A stretch of 47,500 nt of DNA from Neocallimastix lanati (nom. inval.) (lineage: Eukaryota; Neocallimastigomycota; Neocallimastigomycetes; Neocallimastigales; Neocallimastigaceae). This document shows positions 1 through 11,286 of this stretch, in pieces. The notes beneath the pieces are model-generated. The model saw only the letters and a list, made by a program, of their open reading frames with translations, made no database searches and had not been told where the DNA came from. A program made the translations under genes and the position numbers. Numbering within the stretch: position 1 is the stretch's first letter; each line of letters starts with the position of its first letter. The stretch is from NCBI GenBank assembly GCA_016946835.1, contig JACVTC010000006.1:1155001-1202500 (forward strand), written 5' to 3'.

Positions 1-3000
1 TTTTTAATTGATAGCGGCATCAATATCAATGAAAAAAACGATAATAATTGGAATATCTTGATGACGGAGGCGTTTAACGGGAATTTAGAGACGGTAAAGT
101 ATCTCGTGAAGCGAGGTATCAATATCAATGAAAAAAATAGAGATGGTCAGAATGCCTTAATGATCGCTACTCAAAATGGTCACTTGGATATAATAAAGTA
201 TTTAATTCATCATGGCGCCAACCTCTTCGATTACGACAACGACAAATGGAACATCATCATGTTTGCATCGGATAGTGGTCACCTCAATATTATAAGGTAT
301 TTAATATCAAAGGGAATGCCCATAGAGAATAGGGATGTGGAAGGTTGGACCCCGCTGCTATTGGCCTCTCAAAATGGTAACCTGGAAATCGTAAAATTTT
401 TGGTGGAAAAGGGAGCCGATATTAATACGGCAAATTTGAAGGAGAAAACGGCACTGCTACTCGCTTCCGAAAATAATAATGTCAGCATTGTTCAGTATTT
501 AGGGGAGTTGGAGGGAATAGCACTGGATGTGAAGGATGAAAATGGTTGGAATGCCTTAATGTATGCCTGTCGTAATAATAATCTGGAAATGGTGAAGGTG
601 TTGGTGAAGGATGGGGCCAATCTAAAAATAAAAAATAATAATGGTCGAAATCCCTTCTTAATCGCTGTAAGTATCGGGAATGTTGAGATTGTGAACTATC
701 TTTTGGATCAGGAGGATGACATCAATGAAACGGATACAGGAGACTGGGATGCCTTAATGTATGCCTGTCAAAATGGTAATTTAGAATTAGTGCAGCTCCT
801 CTACCAACGCGGAATTGATTACTGTAGAGAAAATAAGAATGGCCTCACCGCCCTAACCATTGCTTCTCAGGGAGAAAATAAGGAGATTGTTAAATTTTTA
901 ATAGGGAAAATCTATAATATTCAAATGGAAGAAGAAAACGCCAACCATGATTTATTTGTTATGGCCTGCCAGCAAAACAATTTTGAAATCGTGAAATATT
1001 TAGTGGAATCCGGAATTAATATTCATGAAAAAAATGAGGAAGGATGGGATGCCTTCCTGTTTTCGGTGAAAAAAGGAAATCTGGAGGTGGTGAATTACCT
1101 CCACAAGAAGGGAAGAGATTTAACTGAAAAAGATGGTAAGGGTAGAAATGCGTTAATGATCGCCGCTCAAAATAATCATTTAAATGTTGTAAAGTATTTA
1201 GTGAAATCGGACAGCAGCATTATTCAAGAATGCGACATCAATAACTGGAATGCCCTTTTTTACGCTGCCAAAAAGGGCTTCCTTGACATTGTGAAGTATT
1301 TGGTGAAGCATGGTATTAAATTTCAGACGAAGGATTACAACGGTCGAAACTCCTTGATGGTCGCTGCTCAAAATAATAAGGTGGAGGTGGTGAAGTATTT
1401 GTGTGAAATTGGAATTGATGTGAATGACAAGGATATCTTTGGATCCAATGCCCTCATGATCACCTCTCAAAAAAATCAATTGGAAATTATCAAATGTTTA
1501 ATCGATGCCGGTATTCGCCTGAACGATAAGGATTGTAGTGGAAGAAACGCGTTGATTATCGCGGCTCAAAACAATCATTTGAACGTGGTCCAATACCTCC
1601 TTGAAAGCGGTGAAAATATTAATGAAAAAAATATTAATGGACAAAACGCGTTGATCGTCGCCACCGAAAATGAAAATTTACAGATGATCCAATTTTTAGT
1701 GGAGAAAAATATCAATATTAACGATCAAGACTGCGACGGTTGGAATGCCTTGATCTATGCTACGAAAAAAAATAATACGGAAATTTCAAATTATTTGATC
1801 GATCATGGGGCAGATTTCATTGAGAGAGATAATAGCGGTGTCAACTCATTCATCATCGCCACCCAAAATAATTCTTTGGCTATCGTTAGGACGATGATTC
1901 GAATCTGTAGACAGAAAAAAATTTTTCAAGAACATTTTTTGGACCCGTTTTTAATTGCGTGTCAGAATGGCTTCATGGATATCGTGAGACAGTTTGTGGA
2001 GGTGGAGAAAGAGGAAAAAGAGGAAAAAGAGGAAAAAGAGGAAAAAGAGGAAAAAGAGGAAAAAGAGGAAAAGGAAGAGGAAGAGGAAGAGGAAGATAAT
2101 ACTAAAAAAGAAATAGATATAGATAAGGGAAATGCCGATGGTCAAAATGCTTTAATGGCTGCCACCATAAATAATCATCTTGAGATCATCCAATATCTTG
2201 TAGACAGTGGTGCTGATATTCATAGGGTCAATAAATATGGTCAAAATGTGTTAATGATGGCTTGTCAAAGTGGTTACCTTCCCATTGTGGAATATTTACT
2301 TGAAAAGGGTTCCCTGGTGGATGATAAAAATGATGAGGGATGGGATCCGCTTCTACTTTCGGCTCAATACAATTATTTGGACATAATGAAGTTGTTGGTG
2401 GAACACGGCGCCGACATTTATTCCAAAAATAATGATGGCCAAAATGCATTGATGGTAGCTGCCTTAAATAATAATCTTGATATCGTGAAGTACTTAGTGG
2501 AATGCGGCGTCGATATCTATATTCAAGATGATAATCAGTGGAATGCCCTAATGATTGCATCGTTAAACGGACATTTTGAGGTGGTGAAGTATTTGTTTGA
2601 TCGTTCGAACATCAATGACTACTACATTAACGATTGGAACCTCTTATCATTAGCGGCACAGAATGGTCATTTGGATATTATTGATTATTTGGTGGAGAAA
2701 GGGATCAGCATCAACGAAGTGAATGAGGATAACCAAAATCTTTTAATGATTGCCACGCTAAATTCGCATTTTCATATCATTAAATATCTACTAAGAAACG
2801 GAATTGATATTAATGAACGAGACAGTAACGATTGGACGGCGATCCTATTTGCCGCTCAAGTCGGCGATTTAGATATCTTTAAATACTTGGTGGATAATCA
2901 TGCTGACATACAGGATAAGAATGATCATGATCAAAATGCCTTTATGATCGCTGCTCAGAATGGTCACTTAGATCTCCTGCGGTACCTCTGTTTTAATAAA

Positions 3001-6000
3001 ATTAATATTAATGAAAAGGATTCCGATGGATGGAATGCCCTCATGATCGCTACCCTCAATCATCACTTAAACGTGGTGGAATACCTGTACAGTCTTCATG
3101 TGAACTTGGATGAAAAAAGTAATAACGGTCAGACAGCCTTGATCATTGCCTCCAGAAACGGGTTCTTAGATATTGTGGAATTTTTGGTGGAAAAGGGGGC
3201 CAATATTAATGAAAAATCAAATATCGGTTGGAATTCCCTCTTCTTCGCCTGTCAAAATGGTCATCTGGAGGTGGTACAATACCTCATAAGGCGGGGAACG
3301 AACTTAAAGGAAAAAAGTGCTAAAAATAATAATGCCCTGATGATTTCAGCGCAGTACGGCTTCTTAGACATTGTGAGATTTTTGGTTGAAAGTAATATTG
3401 GTATCAATGAAAAAAATGATACCGGTCGAAATGCGATGCTACTGGCGGCCATGAATGGTCACATCAACGTGGTCAACTATCTCATTGAAAATGGTACCAA
3501 TATCAATGAAAGAGACTACTACGGTTGGAATGCCCTCATGATTGCCACTCAAAATAACCAGCTAGATTTAATAATTTATCTTATCGTCAACGGCATCAAT
3601 ATTAATGAAAAGAGTAATGAGGGAACGAACGCCTTAATGATCGCTTCCCAAAAGGGTTATTTGGATATCGTGAAGTATTTGCACGTGAAGGATATTAATA
3701 TTCATGAAAGGGACGCCGAGGGTTGGAATGCCCTTCATATTGCTGTCCACAACGGCTACATTGAAATTGTGAAATATTTATTGGAGGCTGGCGTTAAAAT
3801 TAACGATATCAATAAAAAAAATAATAATGCCCTCATGATCGCTTCTCAGGCGGGTCACATCGATATCGTGAAGTATTTGGTGGATAAGGGTATAAAGTTG
3901 GATTCGAAGGATGTGGATGGATGGAATGCCTTAATGTTCGCCTCCTTAAACGGCTACCTCAACATCGTAAAATATCTTGTGAATAAAGGGATCGACATCA
4001 ATGCCAAAGACTACAACGGTTGGAACGCCTTAATGATTGCTGCTCAGAAGGGTTACAAAGATATCGTTAAATACTTATTTGAAAAGGGTTCCAATATTAA
4101 TGAAAAAAATAACAGTGGTCAAAATGCCCTCATCATTACCTCAGAAAGTGGTCACATCGAAATTGTTAAATTTTTAGTGAAACATGGCATTAACATCAAC
4201 GAAAAAAGTAGTAAAGGGAATAACATCTTACTCTTTGCTTCCGATAATGGTCACTTAGAAATTGTAAAGTATTTGGTGGATAATGGAATTAATATCAATG
4301 AAAAAAATAGTTACGGTTGGAATGCGCTGCTGTTGGCCTCCCAGAAGGGTTACTTTGAAATCGTAAAGTATTTAGTGGAGAAGGGGGCCAACATTGATGA
4401 GAAGGATTTAAATGGTTGGAATTCCCTATTGCATGCCTCGCAGATGGGAAGCCTAGAAATCGTTCAATATCTGATCGAAAGGGGCATTGATAAATTCGCA
4501 ACAAGTAACAAAGGCAACAACGCCCTGATGATCGCTTCACAGAATGGTCATGTGGATATCGTTAAATTTTTAATGGAAAATGGAATGGATATTCATGACT
4601 GCAATAAGAATGGATTGAATGCTTTAATGCTCGCTTCAAAGAACGGCAACTTAAATATCATTAATTTCTTGGTTGAGAATGGAATGAAGATTGACGAAGT
4701 GGATAATAACGGCTGGGATTCTATTCTCTATGCCTCAAAAAATGGTCATTTTGATGTCATTCACTTTTTCACCAATCACAGGGAATACATGAAAAATCCA
4801 AACTATAACTATACGAATGCCCTCGGAATTGCCTATAAAAATAACTATCAAGAAATTGCCGAGTATTTAATTCAATTTTGTGAAAATGTCAATGTCAACG
4901 GTGAAATTGGTAAAAGTATTTTTTTATATGCTACAGAGAACGCCCATATCGAGACAATGGAATACCTTATCAATCGTGGTATTCACATCAATACCCAAAA
5001 TAGTAATAATGAAACCGCAGTAATCATTGCGGCAAAGAACGGCCAGTTGGACATCCTAAAATACCTAATTGATAATCATGCCAGCATCAATAGAAAGGAT
5101 TGTAACGGCTCCAATGCTTTGTTGGCGGCCTCTGAAAAGGGTTTCATTAATATCATTGAATTGTTACTGGAGAAGGGTATCAATATCAACGAAAAAAATT
5201 ATTACAGTCAGAATGCCTTAATGATAGCCTCTCAGTACGATCACATCGAGGTCATCGAGTATTTAATTGATCATGGCATCGAGGTCAACGAAAGTACCAA
5301 CAACGGTCTAACCGCTATCATGTACGCAGCAAAAAATAATAATTCAAGCATTATTCAGCTGTTAGTGGATCATCAAGCGAAACTTGAGGAAACGACCAAT
5401 GAAGGATTAACCCCCTTAATGTTTGCCTGTCAAGATGGTCACCTAGAATCGATAAAATTCCTTATTAATAAAAAAGTAGATATCAATGCCCATGATAACA
5501 AGGGTTGGAACGCCCTTATGCATAGTGTGAAGAACGGAAATGAAAAGATAATAAAGTACTTAATCGACAGTGGAGCAGATGTCAACAATAGTGATGAAGA
5601 AGGAATGACCCCGCTATTACTAGCCGCTCAATATGGCCTTCTGAATATACTGAAATGTTTCATAGAGCATAAGGGAGATATTACGAAAAAAGATATCAAC
5701 GGTAACAACATTCTAATTATTTCTACAAAATATAAGCAGATTAATATCTTGGAATATTTACTGATGCGATATACCCAAGTCAATAGTAAAAATAATGAAG
5801 GATGGAATCCGCTTCTCTTGGCCACAAAACTTGGCTACCTCAATATTGTTGATTGTCTTCTTAAGAATGGCGCTGATATCAATCTCTGTAACAATGAAGG
5901 TTGCAACGCCCTCATGATTGCCAGTGAAAATAAATTCGAAAAAACATGTATCTACCTCATAAAAAATAACATAAACGTTAACGAACGGAATAACAAGGGA

Positions 6001-8994
6001 AAGACTGCCTTAATGTTCGCCTCTGAAAATAATCAAATAGAAACCATTAAACATTTAATCGAATTAAAAGTAGATATTAATGAAAAGGATAATGAAGGAA
6101 ATACCGCATTGATGTATGCGGTTAAAAATAATCATATGCCAATAGTAGAATATTTCATTAAGATAGGATCTAATATTCATGAGTGTAACTATAAAAAGGA
6201 AAACGCCTATACGATGGCAGCAGAATACGGTCTTGTGGATATTATTAATTATTTAGAACATATGGATAGTGATATCTATGAAAAAAATAAGGAAGCTGTT
6301 CTCATCAATACAATCATCAAAGAAAGTGAGAAACGACAATCCGTCTACAATAATTTACGTTTCATAGAGAATGAAACGAATCGTGTCGATCCTAATGTTT
6401 CCATTTTAGATGCCATAAGGCGTAATGATAATGAAAAAGTGAAGTCGTTAGTAGATATGGGATTTGATATCAATGAGAAGGATTACAAATGTAAGAACGC
6501 ATTGATGTTAGCGATTAAATATAGCAATGATGCCATCATTAAATATTTAGTAGAGAATAAGATAAGAATTAATGATAAAGATATCAAAGATTCATCAGCA
6601 CTTTTCTATGCTTGCAAAAAGGGTAGTTTTTCTGTTGTTAAATTTTTAGTCGATAAGGGAGCATCCATCAACGAAAAATGTCAATATAATATGGATTCGT
6701 TAATGGTTGCTTCGAAGAAGGGACACCTCGATATCGTAAAATATTTACTGGAAAAAGGTGCAAAAATTAATGGTAAAGATGTTATGGGATCCAATGCCTT
6801 AATCTATGCATTGGAGGGACAACAGTATGAGGTAGCCAATATTCTGATAAAGGAAGGTGCTAACATTCATGAAAAAAACAAGTATGGTTATAATTCCTTT
6901 TATTATGCCGTCGACCAAGGCGTATTAAGTCTCGTTAAAATTTTAATTGAAAATGGTGTCAATATCAATGAGAAATTTGCCAACAATGTTACTCCCTTAA
7001 TGGTAGCTTCTATGCATGGTTACAAAGAAATTGTTAAGTATTTACTCGATCGAAACAATATTAATATAAATGAAAAAGATGAAGATGGAATGACAGCTAT
7101 TTTATATGCCTTTAAAAATAAAAAACCAGATATTGCTGAATTATTATTGAAGAGAAAAGATGTAGAAATCCATGATAAAAACAATAAAAAACACGATGTT
7201 CTCTACTATGCCTGTAAACATGGATTAAAAGATTTTTTAGACGTATTCCTAAATAACGAATTCGACGTCAATGAAAAATATAATCATGATAATACCCCAC
7301 TCATAATAGCCTCCAAGTATGGTAATAAAGATGTGGTAACCTATCTGATTGAAAAGGGAGCCAATGTTAATGCTTCCAATGATCAAAATTCCAATGCCAT
7401 AATCTATGCTGCTTCCAGAGGACATAAATCGGTCGTTAAAATATTAAAGGAAAATGGAGCATCTATCACCGAAAAAGATAAGGATGGAATGGATGCCTTT
7501 AAATTTGCTGTTCAAAATGGATACATCAGTCTCGTTACCTATCTCGTGAAAGAAGCTGACATTAATGACTCCTCCAACGTTTGTAATTCACTGTATTATG
7601 CATGCAAATCGGGTCATACTTACATTGTCAAATATCTTATTAAGCATGGAGCTACCATCAATAAAAATAGTCAAGAATTTAGTGAAATATTAGTGGCGGC
7701 GAAAAGCGGTTACCTTGACATTGTTAAATGTCTCTTCCATCACTTTGAAAAGTTTTATAAAAGCGATAATAATAAATACTTTGAAAAATTTAAATGCTTA
7801 ATAACTGCTGCAAGTCATGGCCAAATCGATGTTTTGGAATACTTAATATCTCAAAATTTGGATGTTAACGAATTTGATGACAACAGGCGTACCCCGTTGA
7901 TGTTGGCCTCCAGAAATGGAAATATTGATATCGTTCAAATTCTTCTCAGGAATAGTTGTGAAGTGAATGCCAAGGATAAAGACAATATGACCGCTTTAAT
8001 GTATGCCTCTGATAATGGTCATAAAGAAATAGTTAAACTTCTTATAGATCATGGTGCCTATATTAATGAAAAGAATAATAAAAATCAAACAGCCTTACTT
8101 TTCGCCTATAAACGTGGTCATTTAGATATTACGAAATATTTATTGAAAAAAGATGCCTTAGTATATAACTGGGAAAATCTGTTTATGTCATGTACGGATG
8201 AAAATAATGAGATTATAAAGTATCTTTTCAAATGTAAACCTTCCTTTGATAAAGAAGTTTCCTTAGCCAATGCCTTAAAAAATAATAACTTAGAAATAGT
8301 AAAATTTTTAGTGGACAAAGGAATGAATGTTAATACCTACGGACCAAATGGTGAAACTGCCTTAGCTCTTGCAGTAACCAAAGGAAATTACGAATATGTA
8401 AAATTTTTTGTAGAAAAAGGTGCAATTATCGATTCCTTCGATAATGATTACAAAACGGCATTAATGATTGCATCCGCAAAGGGATTCCTAGACATTACCA
8501 AGTATTTAGTAAATAATGGAGCCAAAATTAATAAGAAGACACTATTTAATATGAATCCTTTACTCTTTGCCACTATCAATGGTAAAGCGAGCGTAGTAGA
8601 ATTTTTAGTAGAATGTAAAGCCGATATTAATTGTAGAGGTAAGGATGGAATGACCCCAATTATGTATGCATCCTCCGCGGGTCATGAAGAAATTGTAAGA
8701 TTTTTAATAAAAAAGAAAGCCAAAATTAATAATTTAACGAAAACTAATTGGACCGCATTAATGTTTGCTGCAAAATTTGATCACTTAAAAGTTATTAAAT
8801 GTTTAGTGGATTATGGAGCAAAAGTTAACTTAATAAATGATAAAGGAAGGAATGCATATATGATAGCAACTAAATATAAAAATGACGATGTTTCCGACTT
8901 TCTATTGAATAAAGGTTCCAAGAGGAAATTAAATTATTTAGATAGTATACGAATTAGATCCATTAAGAAAAGAATAAAACATTTTGAACAATAA
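1..8994 (+). CDS. Giant ankyrin-repeat protein, 5' partial
   Basis: The frame is open from base 1: reading upstream of the first ATG (61-63) gives another ankyrin segment with no stop, so the gene starts outside the window. About 2997 codons are visible, nearly all of them 33-residue ankyrin repeats (roughly 85-90). The usual repeat core appears as G-W/Q/R-N-A-L-M-I-A followed by NGHLDIVKYLVEKG and a NINEK turn. There is one acidic interruption of K/E repeats around residues 670-700, and the last 30 residues form a basic tail (SKRK, RIRSIKKRIK) ending at TAA 8992-8994. No signal peptide, membrane segment or enzymatic domain is visible. Ankyrin repeats bind proteins; the partner cannot be named. 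The gene is intronless over 9 kb and much richer in G+C than the flanking spacer. No functional link to the KARI genes is evident. Confidence 0.95.
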   Translation, partial: FLIDSGININEKNDNNWNILMTEAFNGNLETVKYLVKRGININEKNRDGQNALMIATQNGHLDIIKYLIHHGANLFDYDNDKWNIIMFASDSGHLNIIRYLISKGMPIENRDVEGWTPLLLASQNGNLEIVKFLVEKGADINTANLKEKTALLLASENNNVSIVQYLGELEGIALDVKDENGWNALMYACRNNNLEMVKVLVKDGANLKIKNNNGRNPFLIAVSIGNVEIVNYLLDQEDDINETDTGDWDALMYACQNGNLELVQLLYQRGIDYCRENKNGLTALTIASQGENKEIVKFLIGKIYNIQMEEENANHDLFVMACQQNNFEIVKYLVESGINIHEKNEEGWDAFLFSVKKGNLEVVNYLHKKGRDLTEKDGKGRNALMIAAQNNHLNVVKYLVKSDSSIIQECDINNWNALFYAAKKGFLDIVKYLVKHGIKFQTKDYNGRNSLMVAAQNNKVEVVKYLCEIGIDVNDKDIFGSNALMITSQKNQLEIIKCLIDAGIRLNDKDCSGRNALIIAAQNNHLNVVQYLLESGENINEKNINGQNALIVATENENLQMIQFLVEKNININDQDCDGWNALIYATKKNNTEISNYLIDHGADFIERDNSGVNSFIIATQNNSLAIVRTMIRICRQKKIFQEHFLDPFLIACQNGFMDIVRQFVEVEKEEKEEKEEKEEKEEKEEKEEKEEEEEEEDNTKKEIDIDKGNADGQNALMAATINNHLEIIQYLVDSGADIHRVNKYGQNVLMMACQSGYLPIVEYLLEKGSLVDDKNDEGWDPLLLSAQYNYLDIMKLLVEHGADIYSKNNDGQNALMVAALNNNLDIVKYLVECGVDIYIQDDNQWNALMIASLNGHFEVVKYLFDRSNINDYYINDWNLLSLAAQNGHLDIIDYLVEKGISINEVNEDNQNLLMIATLNSHFHIIKYLLRNGIDINERDSNDWTAILFAAQVGDLDIFKYLVDNHADIQDKNDHDQNAFMIAAQNGHLDLLRYLCFNKININEKDSDGWNALMIATLNHHLNVVEYLYSLHVNLDEKSNNGQTALIIASRNGFLDIVEFLVEKGANINEKSNIGWNSLFFACQNGHLEVVQYLIRRGTNLKEKSAKNNNALMISAQYGFLDIVRFLVESNIGINEKNDTGRNAMLLAAMNGHINVVNYLIENGTNINERDYYGWNALMIATQNNQLDLIIYLIVNGININEKSNEGTNALMIASQKGYLDIVKYLHVKDINIHERDAEGWNALHIAVHNGYIEIVKYLLEAGVKINDINKKNNNALMIASQAGHIDIVKYLVDKGIKLDSKDVDGWNALMFASLNGYLNIVKYLVNKGIDINAKDYNGWNALMIAAQKGYKDIVKYLFEKGSNINEKNNSGQNALIITSESGHIEIVKFLVKHGININEKSSKGNNILLFASDNGHLEIVKYLVDNGININEKNSYGWNALLLASQKGYFEIVKYLVEKGANIDEKDLNGWNSLLHASQMGSLEIVQYLIERGIDKFATSNKGNNALMIASQNGHVDIVKFLMENGMDIHDCNKNGLNALMLASKNGNLNIINFLVENGMKIDEVDNNGWDSILYASKNGHFDVIHFFTNHREYMKNPNYNYTNALGIAYKNNYQEIAEYLIQFCENVNVNGEIGKSIFLYATENAHIETMEYLINRGIHINTQNSNNETAVIIAAKNGQLDILKYLIDNHASINRKDCNGSNALLAASEKGFINIIELLLEKGININEKNYYSQNALMIASQYDHIEVIEYLIDHGIEVNESTNNGLTAIMYAAKNNNSSIIQLLVDHQAKLEETTNEGLTPLMFACQDGHLESIKFLINKKVDINAHDNKGWNALMHSVKNGNEKIIKYLIDSGADVNNSDEEGMTPLLLAAQYGLLNILKCFIEHKGDITKKDINGNNILIISTKYKQINILEYLLMRYTQVNSKNNEGWNPLLLATKLGYLNIVDCLLKNGADINLCNNEGCNALMIASENKFEKTCIYLIKNNINVNERNNKGKTALMFASENNQIETIKHLIELKVDINEKDNEGNTALMYAVKNNHMPIVEYFIKIGSNIHECNYKKENAYTMAAEYGLVDIINYLEHMDSDIYEKNKEAVLINTIIKESEKRQSVYNNLRFIENETNRVDPNVSILDAIRRNDNEKVKSLVDMGFDINEKDYKCKNALMLAIKYSNDAIIKYLVENKIRINDKDIKDSSALFYACKKGSFSVVKFLVDKGASINEKCQYNMDSLMVASKKGHLDIVKYLLEKGAKINGKDVMGSNALIYALEGQQYEVANILIKEGANIHEKNKYGYNSFYYAVDQGVLSLVKILIENGVNINEKFANNVTPLMVASMHGYKEIVKYLLDRNNININEKDEDGMTAILYAFKNKKPDIAELLLKRKDVEIHDKNNKKHDVLYYACKHGLKDFLDVFLNNEFDVNEKYNHDNTPLIIASKYGNKDVVTYLIEKGANVNASNDQNSNAIIYAASRGHKSVVKILKENGASITEKDKDGMDAFKFAVQNGYISLVTYLVKEADINDSSNVCNSLYYACKSGHTYIVKYLIKHGATINKNSQEFSEILVAAKSGYLDIVKCLFHHFEKFYKSDNNKYFEKFKCLITAASHGQIDVLEYLISQNLDVNEFDDNRRTPLMLASRNGNIDIVQILLRNSCEVNAKDKDNMTALMYASDNGHKEIVKLLIDHGAYINEKNNKNQTALLFAYKRGHLDITKYLLKKDALVYNWENLFMSCTDENNEIIKYLFKCKPSFDKEVSLANALKNNNLEIVKFLVDKGMNVNTYGPNGETALALAVTKGNYEYVKFFVEKGAIIDSFDNDYKTALMIASAKGFLDITKYLVNNGAKINKKTLFNMNPLLFATINGKASVVEFLVECKADINCRGKDGMTPIMYASSAGHEEIVRFLIKKKAKINNLTKTNWTALMFAAKFDHLKVIKCLVDYGAKVNLINDKGRNAYMIATKYKNDDVSDFLLNKGSKRKLNYLDSIRIRSIKKRIKHFEQ
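2011..2095 (+). repeat. In-frame 9-bp minisatellite encoding a K/E-rich segment
   Basis: Tandem copies of a GAGGAAAAA-type 9-mer encode E-E-K repeats, followed by a run of Glu codons. The array interrupts the ankyrin series between two repeats and keeps the frame, so it probably forms a charged linker. Length variation between strains would be expected, but this is inference. Confidence 0.9.
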
Positions 8995-9989
8995 ATATAT
9001 TAATTTTTACATATTTATAATATTATCATTTTTTCCCCTCCCTCCACCAAAAAAGAAGGAAATAAAAAAAATTTTTTTTTATTTTTTTCCTTTTTTTTAT
9101 TCCTTATTTTATATAACATTACTCTTGTATTATTCGTACCCTATTAATATACAAAAAAAAAAAAAAAAAAAAAAACTAATACCCTTTAATATAATTTATT
9201 ACATCTTTTAGGATATAGTTAATAGTATTTAAAATATATATATATATATATTATTGTATATTAAATTGTAATCAACATTTGAAATATTATTTAATTTTTT
9301 TATTTATATAAATTATTTCGTATATATTAAACTATTTGTTTAATTTCAAGCAAACTTGCTATTTATATATATTATATATATATATATATTGTTTTTGAAA
9401 TTTTACTTAATTATCTTCAGTTATTTATATATCTATTTTTTTTTCTTTATTTTTTTTTTTATTTTAAAATACTATCATATTAATAAAATTAAATATTTAT
9501 TCAATTTCAAAATATTATGCTTTAAAATTTTATATAAATTAATATAAGATTATTGAAATAGTATAACTTTTTTAATTTATATATATATATAATATTTATT
9601 AATTAAATACTTGATGATTCTATAAAACTTTTCATTGTAGGATTATCATTACTATTATAAATTAACCCTTTTTTCACTTTTTTATTATTACAATAACGTT
9701 TTAGGGATAGATATAATATATAATTAAATTAAATATACTGACTCCATAGAATTTAAACAGATTATCTTTAATTATTATCTTATATACAAAGATAAATGTA
9801 AAAATAAAAATAAAAATAAAAATAAAATAAAAAAATAATAATAATAATTTATAATTGTCATAAAAATGAACTTATATGCTTAATAATTGTAAAAATTAAA
9901 TTAATCAGCATATTAAATATATAATAGATTTATTTATTTTATATATTTATTTATTTTTTATCTATTTATCTATCTATTTTTTTTTTTTA
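8995..9989. other. AT-rich spacer downstream of the ankyrin gene
   Basis: No gene is seen. The stretch contains poly-A (about 9151-9174), several (TA)n tracts and T-rich runs, with TATC microsatellite copies near 9960-9977. F/I/Y-only open frames here are products of base composition. Confidence 0.7.
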
Positions 9990-10258
9990 ACAACCATAGC
10001 AGGATTTCTCCCCAGCTGCACATCCATAGACACACAATGATTTATTACTGGAGACCTTTTCTAACTTCCTACTTAGTAGGTGGTGCTGTCCCTGTTGGAC
10101 TGCCTTACAGTTTTTCTGCATTGGCTCTCCTTACCCAAATATTATTACAGCTTGTCATTGTACGATAATCTTACAATTGGGTCTTGCAGACACAATCTCT
10201 GTGATCACATGACAACCGCTCCATAACATACCTATAAGTTAGGATAATTAAATTTTTT
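9990..10258 (+). ncRNA. Hairpin-rich island, candidate structured RNA (unidentified)
   Basis: This block of about 260 bp is clearly richer in G+C than the surrounding spacer and has no long open frame. It contains short perfect hairpins: CCTAC/GTAGG (10068-10080, 3-nt loop), ATTGTA/TACAAT (10157-10177, 9-nt loop), CACA/TGTG (10191-10203), and the palindrome TGTGATCACA (10200-10209). A run of six T lies at 10253-10258, which on the plus strand would suit an RNA polymerase III terminator. I could not match it to tRNA, snRNA, SRP or RNase P consensus by eye. It could instead be a fragment of a dispersed repeat. Strand is a guess from the T-run. Confidence 0.25.
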
Positions 10259-10610
10259 CATATGTCACCATATGTTTTGTATCTCCTCTTAAGAAACTTA
10301 CCATCTATCTATCTATCAATTTATTAATTTATTTATATAGAAAAAGATTTTATAAATTTAAAAAAAAAGTGAATGTAGATCATTTTGCAATAGTGCATTT
10401 CGCAATGTGGCTTATAATATTCTATACAATCATTAATAAATATATAAATAATTAAAAAATTAAATATATAATTAAATAAATAGAAAAAAAATAATAAACA
10501 TATTTAAATATATAATTTAATAATAAAAAAAATGGTAATAAATATATTTAAAAATGTAATTAAAATAAAAAAAATAAATAAATAAATAAATAAATAAATA
10601 TATTTATTTA
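10259..10610. other. AT-rich spacer
   Basis: Low-complexity A/T sequence with a TATC microsatellite at about 10304-10318 and an (AAAT)n stretch at about 10570-10600. No gene is seen. Similarity to the upstream regions of the other KARI copies begins near the right end of this stretch, so a repeat-unit boundary probably lies here. Confidence 0.6.
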
Positions 10611-11286
10611 TTTAAATTTAAATATTAGTTTTTGTTAGTTTTTGATAATTATATTTATTTGTGTTAAATTAATTAATGTGGATTAAATACAATATATAAT
10701 TAAACTATTTTTATATATTATATATATTATATTTATATTGTATCTTTATTGTATCTTAATAGTAAAAGAAAGTAAATTTTATTATAAATGTTGAAGATAC
10801 AATGAAATATTTTATTTTTTTACAAAAAATGTTAAGTATAATTTTTTAAAAATGGATATATAAGGATTTATTTTGTGTGGAATAGTTCAGATCAAATATT
10901 TTTAATTGTTTAAAATTATATAGGATAAATTTATGTGGAATAGATATAAAATTAAATTTTAATTTAAAAGATCAATATAAATATTATATATATAGATATA
11001 TATTATACTATAAATTAATATATTAAAAAATTTTAATTCATTATTTTTTTTTAATATTTTTATTTTTATATAAATATAAAGGAGTTTTCTTTTATTTTTT
11101 ATTTTTTATAATTATATAATATCAATTATTAATCAAATTAAAACTTTTTATAATATTAAACTTAAAATACTAAACATTAAAAATATCTATTATAAAAAAA
11201 ATTATTTATTGGATATTTTAAATATATATTTAATTAAATTTAAATTATTTAAACTTTAAAGAAATAAAGCAAAACAAAATAACAAA
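10611..11286 (+). promoter_or_regulatory. KARI copy 1 upstream region (shared with all copies)
   Basis: Apart from strand, this stretch resembles the regions upstream of copies 2-6, with recognisable shared words such as the GTGGATTAAATACAAT block, the paired TGTGGAATAG boxes and the final AACAAAATGG start context. An in-frame TAA at 11257-11259 with no ATG in between limits the protein to the annotated start unless an intron exists. TATA-like A/T runs are too common here to name a core promoter. Confidence 0.5.
10876..10943 (+). promoter_or_regulatory. Paired TGTGGAATAG boxes, copy 1
   Basis: TGTGGAATAG occurs at 10876-10885 and again at 10934-10943, exactly 58 bp apart start to start, with 343 bp between the second box and the ATG. 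The same pair with the same spacing lies upstream of copies 2-6. A cis-regulatory role is inferred from this fixed geometry. Confidence 0.45.

Noticed and set aside
1951-2145. Antisense F/L-rich frame in the ankyrin gene
   Set aside because: It is the reverse strand of the K/E minisatellite.
9356-9547. Small F/I/Y-rich frames in spacers (also 8984-9211, 40000-40218, 46137-46386)
   Set aside because: Composition of A/T-rich DNA; no homology, start context or conservation across units.
10185-10210. U6-like ACAGAGA box on the minus strand of the first island
   Set aside because: No AGC triad or U6 intramolecular stem follows; a 7-mer match alone is weak.
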